DNA of 64,000 bases from Przewalskia tangutica (Eukaryota; Streptophyta; Magnoliopsida; Solanales; Solanaceae). The position numbers and the translations under genes were made by a program. The notes beneath the pieces were generated by a model. It worked only from the letters and a program-made list of their open reading frames with translations, was not told where the DNA came from and searched no databases. Below are positions 13,013 to 23,751 of this stretch, in pieces; the first letter of the stretch is position 1, and each line of letters begins with the position of its first letter. The stretch lies in the NCBI GenBank assembly GCA_029844215.1, contig JAQGDG010000277.1, positions 62,001-126,000 on the forward strand, given 5' to 3'.

Positions 13013-13786
13013 TTAAATATCATGCCAAGAGTATAGAAGAATCACATACCTCGCGACGATTATCGACTATAAGCAAACGCCCACGCCATAACCCGACTAG
13101 CCTTGTCCACCTTCTAAGTAGCACATGCTACTTGCGTAACATTCAACCAATAAAGGTTATCACCATCAGAATACACCCCATGTAAGTACATTACTTCTAC
13201 TTATATATTCTTCTCGATGTGATTTCACTCAAGTCTTTTCTCGTAATATCCTTCTATTACACCAAATCCCTTCTATGAATCTTATATTCATTTCTATACT
13301 ACTACGATGTAATTTCCAATTACAATGTAAGGACAAGAGTATTTACCTCGATGAGCCCAAAATTATCCAAGTTTAACGTCGCCCCGAGCAACGCTTAACT
13401 CCTACTTCAAGTACTCCAATCCGCCCGAACAACCCTTAAGTTCTACGCAACTTCTACTTAACACTTTAACCGACTATGAAGGTTTTCCTTAGTGGTTTCG
13501 CTTTTGTGGATCGAGGGAAAGTATAATAGTATTTCCTGCTCTACGATAGAGGAAACTTTGGAAAGTACTACAAGGTATTTGGGCTATTTCTATACCACAA
13601 AGTGGGTATTATATGAAACAACTAGGCAAGTGTGTGTATTCTCACGACCACTAAGAGTGGAAGACCCTCTCTGCCAAGGTTTCTGGCAAGTGGGGAGGGA
13701 AGTCTGGACGAAATATCAAGAGGAGGGAGTATTTTGAGACTTAGAAAGAATGCTCAAGTTCGATGAAATAACTCTTCAACAAGTGG

Positions 13787-13794
13787 TATTTATA
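13787..13794 (-). promoter_or_regulatory. TATA box of A3 3' LTR
   Basis: TATAAATA on the minus strand, about 400 bp from the LTR head at 14196 and at the same place as in the partner LTR (19228-19235). Everything on the LTR-tail side of it would be R plus U5. Confidence 0.6.
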
Positions 13795-14196
13795 GTCAAG
13801 AAATGACCAACCAACGCCAAGATCCATCCATGTAAGGCAAGTGTAGGGCTAGATTTTAACCATGTCGACCTTATCCATCTACCACAACAACTTGCACAAA
13901 ATATCCTACCAACCCCAAAGTCCCAATCGTCCATTACCGCCCACAATTGCTTCCAATGTGAGGGTGACACATGTCACCCTCCCGTTGGTCCAAAATGTTT
14001 CGTCTCTCGGAAAAATCCGCAAAACTTAGAAATGACATAGCCGGAATTTTCCCTTCGCAAGTCTTGTAAAACGTTTCGTCGAAAAACGATTCTTTTCGGC
14101 ACTTGTGTACAAATTTCGGAACTTTGTCAAATCTTAAGGCTTGAATTTTTATACGTACGCCCTTACGTACATACTCTGGAAATACGGGGTATAACA

Positions 14197-14209
14197 TTCT
14201 CCCCTCCTT
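14197..14209 (-). other. Polypurine tract of A3
   Basis: On the minus strand AAGGAGGGGAGAA abuts the LTR head TGTTATACC. This is the plus-strand priming site expected immediately upstream of a 3' LTR. The inner plus element has CTACGAGGAGAA at the same place (50834-50845). Confidence 0.8.
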
Positions 14210-14212
14210 AGA

Positions 14213-14231
14213 AACATTCATCTCGAATGTT
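14213..14231. other. Inverted repeat upstream of polypurine tract
   Basis: AACATTC and GAATGTT are 7-bp arms separated by five bases, four bases from the polypurine tract. The structure is conserved in the B element and in the inner plus element, although the surrounding sequence has diverged. Confidence 0.7.
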
Positions 14232-14990
14232 CCTTCTCAAGACGGATAACGATGAAGTTCTTCTTAACTTAAACAAGTTTCCAATGCCACACATGGCCAC
14301 AAACATAACACACGTTCTCCTCCTTCTTTACTCGTCGTGCCCTTCTCGAACACTTGAACTCTTCTAGTATACGTACCACACTTCAGTCCTCGCTTCAGTT
14401 TCCAAAACTTTGGAGTCACTACCTCCAAACTTGGTCGTCTTACTAGCCTCAATCTCCCTTAAGGCCATTCCCGCCTTCACGATCCGCTCGTCGAACATAT
14501 CCACGAACTCATACGACGGTCATCTAAACTGGCCTAGCACTCGTGACTTACCACTCATGACCACCCAGAGTCGAATTCCACCTCGAAACAGGCATGGCCC
14601 CAACCCGACCCACTTAACGCATCAAGCTCTTGTTCCCCGATCCGGAACAATCTTACCTATACAGGTCATGAAAGCTACCACTTCCATTTTTCACCACCCA
14701 AGGAATTATTACACAATACATTCTAGGCATAAAATGCACTCCGACAAGGATCACTTGCAAAATCCTGAACTCAATACGGCCTTACATCTAAGGTCTCAAC
14801 TGTAATATTCTAAGGTTCATCATTTTCTCACCCCCAGGCTTACCCTTTTTCACTAACCAGGTTTCTAAATCACATTTTTGCACAAGGTTATCCGAACATA
14901 ACACTAAACACATCATCGCAACATCAATACATACAAAACTCAGTATGTTAAGGATATACCAAAATAGGCGTTCGTAGGACCGCTTAAAAT
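14232..14990 (-). other. A3 internal DNA downstream of gag, no recognisable product
   Basis: About 0.76 kb between the gag remnant and the polypurine region. A 131-codon open frame at 14410-14805 lies on the strand opposite to the element and matches nothing I recognise. It is treated as a chance frame. No RT, RNase H, integrase or chromodomain motif is seen in any frame read. Confidence 0.55.
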
Positions 14991-16098
14991 CGAAACTTCC
15001 ACCGCGACTTAACGTGGCTCCGCCGGTATGAACATCCCGCCTAGCTATGGAAGGTGAAGAACCCGCAATCGATCTCGTAGTCAGGCTATCCTACCGCCAC
15101 TCCCGTCGGACATTTTCTCGCAAATGCCCCGCCGCCGCATGTAAAACAAACTCCCGAACTAGCACGACACTCCCATCGCGAGTCTACCACGTCACAACGA
15201 GGTAGGTGGCTTCACCGCTAACACCCCGCTCTCCCAAATCTCAACCTCGAGCCCCGACCGCTTCCCAATACTGATGCTCAAGATTGCGAGGACCACTCAG
15301 ACCGGCAGAGGCGCATAACTAGTCTGGCCGAGGCGGTCCGACTCAAAGTCACCAAAGTACCCGCTGCTCGCCCTCTTCACGACTCGTCATTCCGCTGATT
15401 TCTCCGCCTCACCTCCAAGTGCATAAGCTCGCACGCGGCAATGTCCATGCCCGGAAGAGCTACACCAACAACTCTCGCTAGGTAATCATCGAGCCTCGTA
15501 ATATATCGGTGCACTGATCCTCCATACTAGCTACTAATGCGGACGCATCGCCAATGAGTCGAACTCACATTGTACTCCCGAACTGCACGCCTGCGCCGCA
15601 ACACCAAAAATTGCGGCCGAGCCCTCTCATCCGCGAGGCAAGAAGCGTGCAAGAAATGCCTCAGAACTCGCCCCAAATAGCCGAAAGTGCATTCTTCCCG
15701 ACAGCTCCCACGATCAAACCGCCGATCGCGTATCACGCAGCCGACGCAACCTAGACCACCGACTGGTCTCCGATGCCTCGATCACTCATGATCCGGTCAG
15801 AATCGCTTGATGAACTCGCGATCATCCTCGTGCCTCGACCCATAAAATCGCGGCTACATCGTAAAAATCCCGTAGCCTCAAACTATCCGAACTGTGTGAA
15901 CCATCGTGCATCGAACCGCCAAGGCCCACTTATCTCAAGTCCGCCACAACCTCGCTATTAATCGCCCACTCTTGTAACCCATCTCCTCTCGCCTGCATCG
16001 CGGATCGAGGCTCGTGTACCGTGGTCTCAGAGACCGCCGCCGCTCTACTCGCAGCCTCCTCACGCCGCTTGCTCTTCGCCCGGCCTTGCGCGAGGCAT
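14991..16098 (-). pseudogene. gag: Degenerate gag of A3
   Basis: Gag forms the cytoplasmic particle that packages the element RNA. Read on the minus strand, a likely start is the ATG at 16098 (MPRARPGEEQ, similar to the Arg/Pro-rich MPPRRQP starts of the sister copies). A capsid-like stretch lies at 15736-15527, where FLVLRRRRAVREY resembles the retrotrans_gag pattern FL.L.QG...V.EY. Near 15148-15107, CFTCG..FARKCP is a zinc knuckle whose His codon is shifted by an indel. A broken first knuckle precedes it. The frame is interrupted several times, so no full product is expected. Compared with the copies at 56746 and 62084, it carries only one knuckle pair. Confidence 0.7.
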
Positions 16099-16279
16099 AA
16101 TCGTACAAACGAGATACGCTGCAGGGTCCAACTTATCACACATCTCTAAGGCACGATCTCGTAACGGAAGAATGGAAAACAATCCTAAATGTCTCAGCCT
16201 CCTCGACATAGATGGTGCACAACACATCGATAATCAAGACTTACTAGACACGGTCAGAGACACTTTCCGAGGACTAATC

Positions 16280-16291
16280 GCCTGATACCAC
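16280..16291 (-). other. Primer binding site (initiator tRNA-Met type) of A3
   Basis: On the minus strand TGGTATCAGGCG begins three bases after the LTR end ..GTGACA. It matches the plant initiator-Met primer complement TGGTATCAGAGC except for one missing base. This fixes the orientation of the element. Confidence 0.75.
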
Positions 16292-17060
16292 TTTTGTCAC
16301 GACCAACCTCGGCCTGATCGTGCCTACCCTGCACCCTAGTAATACAATATCGAGAAAAACCAATGAAATAAAAACTTTAAACATTCAAATAGACATAGAT
16401 CAAGATAAAAGAAAATAAAGCAACAAAACGGTTGCCTTTCAACATATATATAGACATTTGAACAAGCATAATCCTTACAACCCCGCCACAATAAAGCATG
16501 CACTTAAGATTTTTATAACAACTATGACGGACAGTGGCCCCGCCATACCCCAATGTACAAGAACCTACTGCACTGTGGTAACATACCAAAAGATAAGCCT
16601 CCAAGGAACGGAGCTTCCCAATACGCTGAAATGTGATCCTAAACGCGGATCGACAAATGACGATTTCTACCACATCAGATGAACGCACTCTAAGGAGGTC
16701 AAGATAACAGTACTAAGTATGTGAATCAGAAATATCAGAAATGAAATCATAGTAGTCTATATAAAGCAGGAGACATGTATGATAACCAAACTACAGTACA
16801 CATATATAACAGTTATATCAAGTCAGGGTCTCACGCCCTCTACATCAATCATGCCCGTGGAATACCTTCCTCACTGCCGGCAGTCTATGATATGATAACA
16901 CCAAGAAGTACACCTGCACACCAAGTCCTACCTGATGCCAAAGTCGTACTAACAATACAATACAACCAAACCACTGGTCGACACGGCAAGTACGAAGCCG
17001 ACTACCGTGATACCAAGGCCAAACAAGAAAAACCTCATGGAGAGCTAGTCCATGTAATAA

Positions 17061-17260
17061 CAACCCCAATGGAACCATACCCGCGGCGCCACGCATCGTG
17101 TCGCGATTTCCAAAAGGAAACAACAAGACAAAGAATCCCAATGGAACCATACCCGCGCGCCACGATCGCGGTCGCGATGTCCAAAAAGGAAACAACAAGA
17201 CAAAGAATCAAAATGGAAGCATACCCGCGCCACGATCGTGGTCGGGTGATGTCCAAAGCG
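17061..17260. repeat. Minisatellite in A3 5' LTR, ~70-bp unit x3
   Basis: Three units with CATACCCGCG, CACGATCG and CCAAAAGGAAACAACAAGAC, homologous to the array at 11666-11856. Units differ mainly by loss or gain of one or two G/C bases. Confidence 0.85.
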
Positions 17261-18235
17261 ACAGCGTAAATAACACTATCAATGAGCTGCACTGCGGAAT
17301 TCTCCACATCGCCAAGACGCCCAAGTAAGTTCTCAACAAGTCAACCGACCTCCATCGAGAGACGCAGAGTATAGAAACACAATTCTGCACAACAAAGGCT
17401 ATCACAACAAGATAGGCAAGTTTCACAACAACAAGCATAGGCAAGTTTATACACAACCTAAGGTACTTTCATTTTATGTCAAAGTCCGGTTTTAACTCCT
17501 AAAGTACTACGACGTTAAATTCCTTTTAAAGAGATCCATTCCTTTATAAAAGTCACCGATACGCAAAGATAAAATAGAGTGACTACATTTTTAGGTAAAC
17601 TAAAACACTTCCCTTTGAAAATCAAGTAACAACATTATTTTCCAAACGCTCAAGTTTACCTAATTTCAAATGGTCAAGTTTCTCCTTTTCAAAAGGTTTC
17701 AGAGTTCATAGTTTTAACTTTAAAACATAATTCTCTTTAAACAATCGAGAAACATATGCCTTATATGTGAGTAGGTTATTCTTGTTTATAATCGATCTTA
17801 TTAAGCACCATGATCTAGGAAATGTAATATCATTTTGTCTCATCTTAGTTTCTACGCAGATGGAGGTTTTACCGTTTTAATACAATACTTCATTATTCAA
17901 TACATTTTCCTTTATTAACGCCGCAGTTGGTTTGTCGATACTCATTCTCGATTTCAAATCAAGAAACATTATTCCTTTTAAAACCAAGTACTCATTACTC
18001 ACGAATGAGGTTTCACACTTTTAACAAAATTCATATCAATACAATTAAGTCAAGTCTCTTGTCTTTAAAGATTAAGTCTCTTAACTTCTAAAAATCAGTA
18101 AACCATTCTCTTTATCTCTCTTAAGACGTTATACCTAACTCCCCATAAAGCTAGTATAACTCTTATGTTTTCAAAACCAAGTATTACTCTTCTTTCAAAA
18201 AGGTTTCTTAATTCTTTTGAAGTACTTCAAGATTC

Positions 18236-18412
18236 TTATTATTCAGGCTTAAGTCAAAAGACATTGCCGCATAACCACGCTCAATTAGCACACGTACGTC
18301 TACCGTACTATATATATATATATTTTATTCAGGCTTAAGTCAAAAGACATTGCCATACAACTACGTTCAATTAGCACACGTACGTCTACCGTACTATATA
18401 TATATATATATC
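18236..18412. repeat. Duplicated ~90-bp module ending in (TA)n
   Basis: Two tandem copies of the GGCTTAAGTCAAAAGACATT module, each closed by a TATATATATATA run. It is equivalent to 12838-13012 in the partner LTR. Confidence 0.85.
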
Positions 18413-19227
18413 TTTAAAAATCATGCTCAAGAGTATAGGAAGAATCACATACCTCGCGACGATTATCGACTATAAGCAAAACGCTCCACGACTATAACCC
18501 GGCTAGCCTTGTCCACCTTCTAAGTAGCACATGCTACTTGCAGAACATTCAACCAATAAAGGTTATCACCATCAGAATACAAATTCCATGTAAGTACAAA
18601 TTACTTCTACTTATATATTCTTCCGACGTGATTTCGCAAGTCTTTTCTGAATATCCTTCTATTACGCTCAAATCCCTTCTATGAATCTTATATTCATTTC
18701 TATACTACTACGCATGTAATTTCCAATTACAATAAGGACAAGAGTATTTACCTCGATGAGCCCAAAATTATCCATGTTTACTGTCGCTCCTGAGCTACGT
18801 TTAGCTCCTACTCAGAGTGCTCCAATCCACTCCGAACAACCCTTAGACGTTCTACGCAACTTCTACTTAACACTTCAACCGACTATGAAGGTTTTCCTTA
18901 GTGGTTTCACAGGATCGAGGGAAAGTATAATAGTATTTCCTGCTCTACGATAGAGGAAACTTTGGAAAGTACTACAAGGTATTTGGGCTAAAGTATTTAG
19001 GCATTATAACAATACTTGAGAGTATTTCTATACCACAAAACGGGGTATTATACGAAACTAGGCAAGGTGTATTCTCACGACCACCAAGAGGAGGGAAGCA
19101 CCCTCTCGCCAAGGCTTCTCGGGGAGGGGAGGGGGAAGTCTTGGACGAAATATCAAGAGGGAGGGAGTATTTTGAGACTTAGAAAGAATGCTCAAGTTTG
19201 GATGAAATAACTCTTCAACAAGGGGGG

Positions 19228-19235
19228 TATTTATA
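19228..19235 (-). promoter_or_regulatory. TATA box of A3 5' LTR
   Basis: TATAAATA on the minus strand, 406 bp from the LTR head at 19641. In the LTR sense, a CCATTGGTTGGT-type CCAAT region lies just upstream (about 19245-19260). This would be the promoter of the A3 genomic RNA. Confidence 0.6.
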
Positions 19236-19641
19236 GGTCAAGAAATTACCAACCAATGGCCAAGATCCATCCAAGTGTAAGGCAAGTGTAGGGCTAGATT
19301 TTAACCATGTCGACCTTATCCATCTACCACAACAACTTGCACAAAATATCCTACCAACCCCAAAGTCCCAATCGTCCATTACCGCCCACAATTGCTTCCA
19401 ATGTGAGGGTGACACATGTCACCCTCCCGTTGGTCCAAAATGTTTCGTCTCTCGGAAAAATCCGCAAAAATTAGAAATGACATAGCCGGAATTTTCCCTT
19501 CGCAAGTCTTGTAAAACGTTTCGTCGAAAAACGATTCTTTTCGGCACTTGTGTACAAATTTCGGAACTTTGTCAAATCTTAAGGCTTGAATTTTTATACG
19601 TACGCCCTTACGTACATACTCTGGAAATACGGGGTATAACA

Positions 19642-19646
19642 CCCTA
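19642..19646. repeat. Target-site duplication CCCTA (right)
   Basis: An exact repeat of 10880-10884, adjoining the TATAACA terminus. The DNA on either side (9727-10879 and 19647-20407) reads as one interrupted internal region. Confidence 0.9.
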
Positions 19647-20407
19647 CTTCTGGTGGTGCTATCAATTTACAACTACTAGCAACAAAAGGAAATATATACG
19701 CTAGGGCGAAATCTGAATCTATCAATGCATGTATGATTCAAAAGAATCGAAATATACCTGTAACCCCATGCGATGTTGCTCGATCCCGCCAAGAGCTACG
19801 CCATCTATGCGTTCAAGGACACCAAAACTATAAACTCCACTCGACTTACCATGGCGGGCCGACATTCAACACCCCGCTCGGGGCATAAATCAGATGAAAA
19901 AGAACCAACCACCGCCTCATAGTCGAGCCACTCACCTGTTTCTTCTAAAAGGATATTCCTTCAGATATGGCCCGACGGCCACAATAAAAACAAACACCTA
20001 TGCCATAACGACATTTCCATGTGACGCTTACTACATCTAAACATCGAGGAATAAGTGGCCTCGATCGAGAAAATCCTCTCGCTTATCTCAAAACTCAAAC
20101 TCGGAGCTCTGACCGCTCCTAAATACCTCAGGTCCAATCTCCCACCGTGAGCCGCGGGTATGTCCCGGGTAGGCCGACGAATATCTCACTCGCCGAGGTC
20201 GCCGCCCAAAAACTCACCGGATAACCAACCGTCTAGCCTCTTACGCTGATTTCCGCCGCCTCTACCCTCGTGACACCTGCTCTGCATCGCCGAATAACCT
20301 CGCCGATGAAATCAGATCACCGCTTATCTTGGTCAATAACATAATCGCTTCTTATGACCTTATAGTCTTCCCTAATCGAGGAACCGAGGCTCGTATCGGG
20401 GCCTCAA
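19647..20407 (-). pseudogene. gag: B-element gag remnant and internal 5' portion
   Basis: Read on the minus strand, positions about 20045-19960 encode a broken pair of gag zinc knuckles. A degenerate RCLDVV..WKC is followed by CRYGIGVCFYCGRR, after which the GH and CP residues appear in a shifted frame. This is the order seen in Ty3/gypsy nucleocapsid. The stretch adjoining the LTR tail at 20408 should hold the primer binding site, but only a weak match (CCGATACGAGCC on the minus strand) is visible. The rest of the internal region lies at 9727-10879 beyond the nested A3 element. No intact frame exists. Confidence 0.55.
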
Positions 20408-21069
20408 TGTCACGAATTCACCCTCGAGCCCGCGATCGTGCCCTACCCGGGTACTTTTACAGTATACATCATAGATAATCAATGAACATACATAAACTTA
20501 ACAAGAAATAAATAACAAAGTTAACCGATAAGGCTACCTTCCGATACATATAACTACGTGAAACCACAAGATATGACTATGCACTCTAAGAGTTTTGACA
20601 TAACAATCGTGGACGGATAGGCCCACCATACCCCGAATGTACAAAAATCTACAACCTCGTGGAACTGCACTAAAATACAAAAGCCTCCAAATAATGGATC
20701 TTCCCAACCACCAATAAAGGATCCTAAAAATGAGGATCAACAAGCTACGACTCAACCTCGTGACATGAACGCACTTCCGGGCGAGGTCAAGATTTAAATA
20801 TGTACCAAGTATGTGAAATCAAAATATCAGAATGAAATCATAACAGTCTATATAAAATAGGAGACATGTATGATAACCAAACTATAGTACACAATATATA
20901 AACAGTCATGTCAAGTCAGGGACGCAAGCTCTCAAGTCATTACTCACATATAACCATGGGTCTCACGCCCATAATATCAATCATGCCCGTGGAATTCCTT
21001 CCTTATCGCTTCTACCCATGATATAATATAACACCAATAAGTATACATGAACACTAGGTCCCACCGTGG

Positions 21070-21420
21070 TCATAAAATCAGACGGGCAAGTAGCAAAGCG
21101 AACCACTGATCCACCGCATCATAAACCGACCGGCAAGTACAAAATCCAACTACGATCCACCGCCACAAGAGATATGACCGGGCAAGTGCGAAAGCTATCT
21201 ACCGTAGTCTACCGTACTAAATCGTGCTATAGAACCGACGCAAGTACGAAGCCAACTACGATCCACCGCCACACGAGATATAACCGGGGCAAGTGCGAAA
21301 GCTATCCACCAGAGTCTACCGTACCAACCTGTGCCATAGAACTGATAGGGGCAAGTATGAAAGCCAACTACTGCACTATCCTCGCCACCACTTACGGCAA
21401 GTACTGAAGCTAACTACTGC
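21070..21420. repeat. Minisatellite built on GGCAAGTACGAAGCCAACTA
   Basis: Alternating blocks of GGCAAGTRCGAAAGC, CCAACTACGATCCACCGCC and GATATGACCGG repeat with a period of roughly 35-75 bp. The unit is unrelated to those at 4242 or 11666, although it occupies the same part of the LTR. Confidence 0.7.
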
Positions 21421-21454
21421 ACTATCTCATTACTAAACCTCACTGAGAGCTAGT

Positions 21455-21775
21455 CCATGGAATAACAATATCCAACATGGTCGCATGCCCCTAATCCCAC
21501 ATCGTGATAAGATGTCCATGGAGTAATAAAACAATTCGGGAATCTAACCCGCCCCGGTCGCATGCCCCTAATCCCACATCGATAAGATGTCCAAAGAGTA
21601 ATAAAACAATCCGAGTCTAACCCGCCTCGGTCGCATGCCCTAATCCCACATCATATAAGCATGTCCAAGGAGTAATAAAAACAATCCGGGAATCTAACCC
21701 GCATCCTGGTCGCATGCCCCGGAATCCCACATCATATAAGTATGACCAAGGATCAATCACAATGGAAGCATACCC
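21455..21775. repeat. Minisatellite, ~75-bp unit x4
   Basis: Four units contain GTCGCATGCCCC, AATCCCACATC, ATGTCCAAGGAGTAATAAAA and CGGGAATCTAACCCGC. Differences between units are concentrated in the C/G runs (for example CGGGAATC versus CGAGTC). Confidence 0.8.
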
Positions 21776-21831
21776 GTGGAGTCCCCCATCACTGTCGGTA
21801 CGTCCAAGTAAACTCACAACAAGACAGCCGG

Positions 21832-22690
21832 TGTTACACCCCGTAATTCCAAGACATGAATAAGAGAATAGACGCGAGAACACAAGACTTGAAAATTGGT
21901 ACGAAAGGAAAAATTGTTTTTCCGAAGGAAAAATCTTCCGAACGCCTAAAGGAAAATGTTCGTCAATGAGAATTAGATTCTTAGAATACATTATTTGAGG
22001 AGTATGGAATTTATTATCATTGTGGAAATTTATTTTACTTGATTTGTCACGTAGGCCCACCCGAGAAATTTTACGCTTTGTGGCCCACGCAGGTTTCGAA
22101 ATTTTATGGACGAATGGGAGGGCGACACGTGTCACCCCCCTTTGCATAGTCTTGGACGAATTGGACCATGTAGTATGTGGATGATCAAGTCTTGAAGCCT
22201 AGCTTGAGATTATTGACTAAGTCAAGAGCCCACTTAGATAGATATTTAATCTCCTCCATCCAAGCCACACAAGTGTTTTGATCTAAGCCCTCCATTGTTT
22301 TATTTATACTACACTAGTGCAAGACAAGTTCCATACTTAGAAAAAATTTCAAGAAACATTGTGCTAGCTTTAGGTGCTCTCGGCTTTGAGGCTTTTCCAC
22401 ACAAAAAATTTTGCAATTTTGGATCATAAAATTCACAAGACTTTAACCCAAGGTTCCTAGGGGTATAGTAAGGATATCTCAATAGAAAGATCCCGGAAAA
22501 ACGACATTTTTATGTTAGTCGCAAGGCGAAAACCTAAGGTGTTCTTCAACTTTGAAGATGGAACTTGAAGAGGAGTTCTTCATGAGCTTCTAAGGAGTGC
22601 TTGAAGCGTATTGGAACATAAGAAGAGGAGCTAAAAGTTGCTAAGGATCGAAAAATCGTACATTAACCGTTCTTTTCCTTCTTTCACTAA
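21832..22690 (+). repeat. Truncated B-type plus LTR (head end)
   Basis: It begins TGTTACACCCCGTAATTCC and follows the minus B LTR (9726 downward, reverse complement) through ACACGTGTCAC, a TATTTATA-containing promoter region near 22299 and the GGTTTTCGCC-equivalent block near 22520. At about 22690 it passes into minus-orientation LTR sequence, so its U5 is missing. The exact junction is uncertain by tens of bases. Confidence 0.65.
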
Positions 22691-23636
22691 GAATTAATCA
22701 TCATATTCTTACATACTCACTTTAAGGATTTAGTCAAGTTTTTCCACATAACTTACATATCTTACATAACATAATCCGGCCCTTTATGGAGGGACTTCTT
22801 ATTTGGGAGCTTACTTTGATTATCCATACGTGATAACGTAATCCGGCCCATTTGCGGACACGGCATCGATGAATCATGTGGCATAATCCGCCCGCCTGGG
22901 CTCTGCATCGTGGAATCATGTAGATAATCCGCCCGCCGAGCCTTTGCATCGTGGAATCATGTAGCATAATCCGCCGCTCGCGAGCTCTTTCGTGGAATCA
23001 TGTAGCATAATTCGCCCACTCTGTAAGATGACGAACCCGCCTATGTGTAGGCTCTGGTAATATGGTGTAATCCAAATATGTGTAGGCTCAACAGTATCTC
23101 ATAACATAATCCGCCTATCAGAGGCCTGTGTATTTATAACATAATCCGCCCATTTGTAGGCTCGGTGTGATTTTCCTTACATAACATTTTTAAACCATCT
23201 TTTCACTTCTTCTTAAGTCGTCATAACAACTTCCCATAAAGCTATTATAACAACCTTTCATTTTAGAGAACTTAAGACACTTTTATTCTTACAACATTAG
23301 GGAAACTAGACCCAAAAATACTACGTACATACATACTTAAAAAGAATCATAAAACTCCTTTCTTTTTAAAGCTCAAGTCATACACTCTTTTGGAAACCAT
23401 CTTCTTAACTTTTGAAATAAATTAAGAAGTCATACTTTTTAAAGTTTAGTCATTTCCACTCATAAAATCAAGGCTTATAGTATTAACCCTCAGAAGATAC
23501 ACTCTTTAAAATCATATCGCTTAAAACTTCATAATCCTTAGAAGACAATCAAAGTTCATAGTCTTAAAACTTCATAACATACATTCTTTAAAGTCCATTT
23601 ACTTATACTTATAAAATCATATCATCTACACTTTAG
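22691..23636 (-). repeat. Minus LTR fragment interrupted by the LINE
   Basis: AT-rich LTR interior with a 40-45 bp minisatellite at 22760-23170, followed by the conserved GTCATAACAACTTCCCATAA block. The LTR tail is missing on the left. The right part continues at 30072 beyond the LINE, with the LINE target-site duplication at the break. Confidence 0.65.
22760..23170. repeat. Minisatellite, ~43-bp unit, about 8 copies
   Basis: Repeated CATAATCCGCCCGCC, GGCTCTGCATCG and TGGAATCATGTAG blocks; later units change to CCTATGTGTAGGCTC variants. It lies in the same LTR position as the arrays at 37140 and 39330, with a distinct unit. Confidence 0.8.
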
Positions 23637-23652
23637 AAATCAAGTCCCGTAA
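23637..23652. repeat. LINE target-site duplication (left)
   Basis: AAATCAAGTCCCGTAA is matched by AAATCAAGTCCCATAA at 30056-30071 (15 of 16 identical). Long duplications of this kind are typical of LINE target-primed reverse transcription. Confidence 0.85.
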
Positions 23653-23751
23653 GGAGTTAGAGAGAAGTTTCTCTCACTAAGGAAAACGCTCTCAACGTTT
23701 TCCCTTAGTTGCTCCTTCGGTTTTTCCCATCTTCCCCCCTATATTCTACCA

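Larger units (their letters stand above)
10885..14196 (-). repeat. 3' LTR of A3
   Basis: A 3312-bp LTR running from the head ..AATACGGGGTATAACA at 14196 to TGTCACGACCC at 10885. It matches the partner LTR block for block, including the 70-bp minisatellite, the two TATATATA modules and the TATA box at 13787-13794. Visible differences are mostly single transitions and short indels in G/C runs. Confidence 0.85.
10885..19641 (-). mobile_element. Complete gag-only LTR retrotransposon (A3)
   Basis: An 8.76-kb element on the minus strand with 5' LTR 19641-16295, primer binding site, about 2.1 kb internal DNA, polypurine tract and 3' LTR 14196-10885. Its flanking CCCTA duplication is perfect. The internal region shows only a degenerate gag (start near 16098, capsid-like stretch, one CCHC pair). 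No pol motif is visible and there is no room for pol. It therefore resembles a non-autonomous LARD or gag-only element mobilised in trans. It inserted into the internal region of a related B element. Confidence 0.85.
16295..19641 (-). repeat. 5' LTR of A3
   Basis: A 3347-bp LTR from the head ..ATACGGGGTATAACA (19641) to TGTCACGACC (16295). It includes the TATA box at 19228-19235, the AATT hairpin near 18715, two (TA)n modules at 18236-18412 and a 70-bp minisatellite at 17061-17260. Its predicted transcript leader from TATA to primer site is about 2.9 kb, very long for a retrotransposon. Confidence 0.85.
20408..21831 (-). repeat. B-type minus LTR tail half, likely 5' LTR of the B element
   Basis: It starts with the terminus TGTCACGAATTC next to B internal DNA and continues through the conserved tail, the GCCTCCAA hairpin region and two successive minisatellites (21070-21420 and 21455-21775). 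It stops at ACAACAAGACAGCCGG (21816-21831), which is repeated at 34701 where the same LTR appears to resume. It is interrupted by a 12.9-kb insert. Confidence 0.65.

Noticed and set aside
14410..14805. 131-codon plus-strand open frame
   Set aside because: It lies antisense to the A3 element, has no recognisable domain and is not preserved in the plus-strand sisters.
16775..17269. 164-codon frame, with similar frames at 11379-11636 and 41122-41652
   Set aside because: These run through U5 and its 70-bp minisatellite, antisense to the LTR. The recurrent peptides simply reflect LTR homology.
20380..20407. Clear primer binding site for the B element
   Set aside because: Only a weak, displaced match to the initiator-Met primer is visible next to the LTR tail, so it is mentioned in the B-element entry but not listed as a feature.
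21617..22147. 176-codon minus-strand frame
   Set aside because: It crosses the junction between two different LTR copies at 21831/21832, so it cannot be an ancestral gene.
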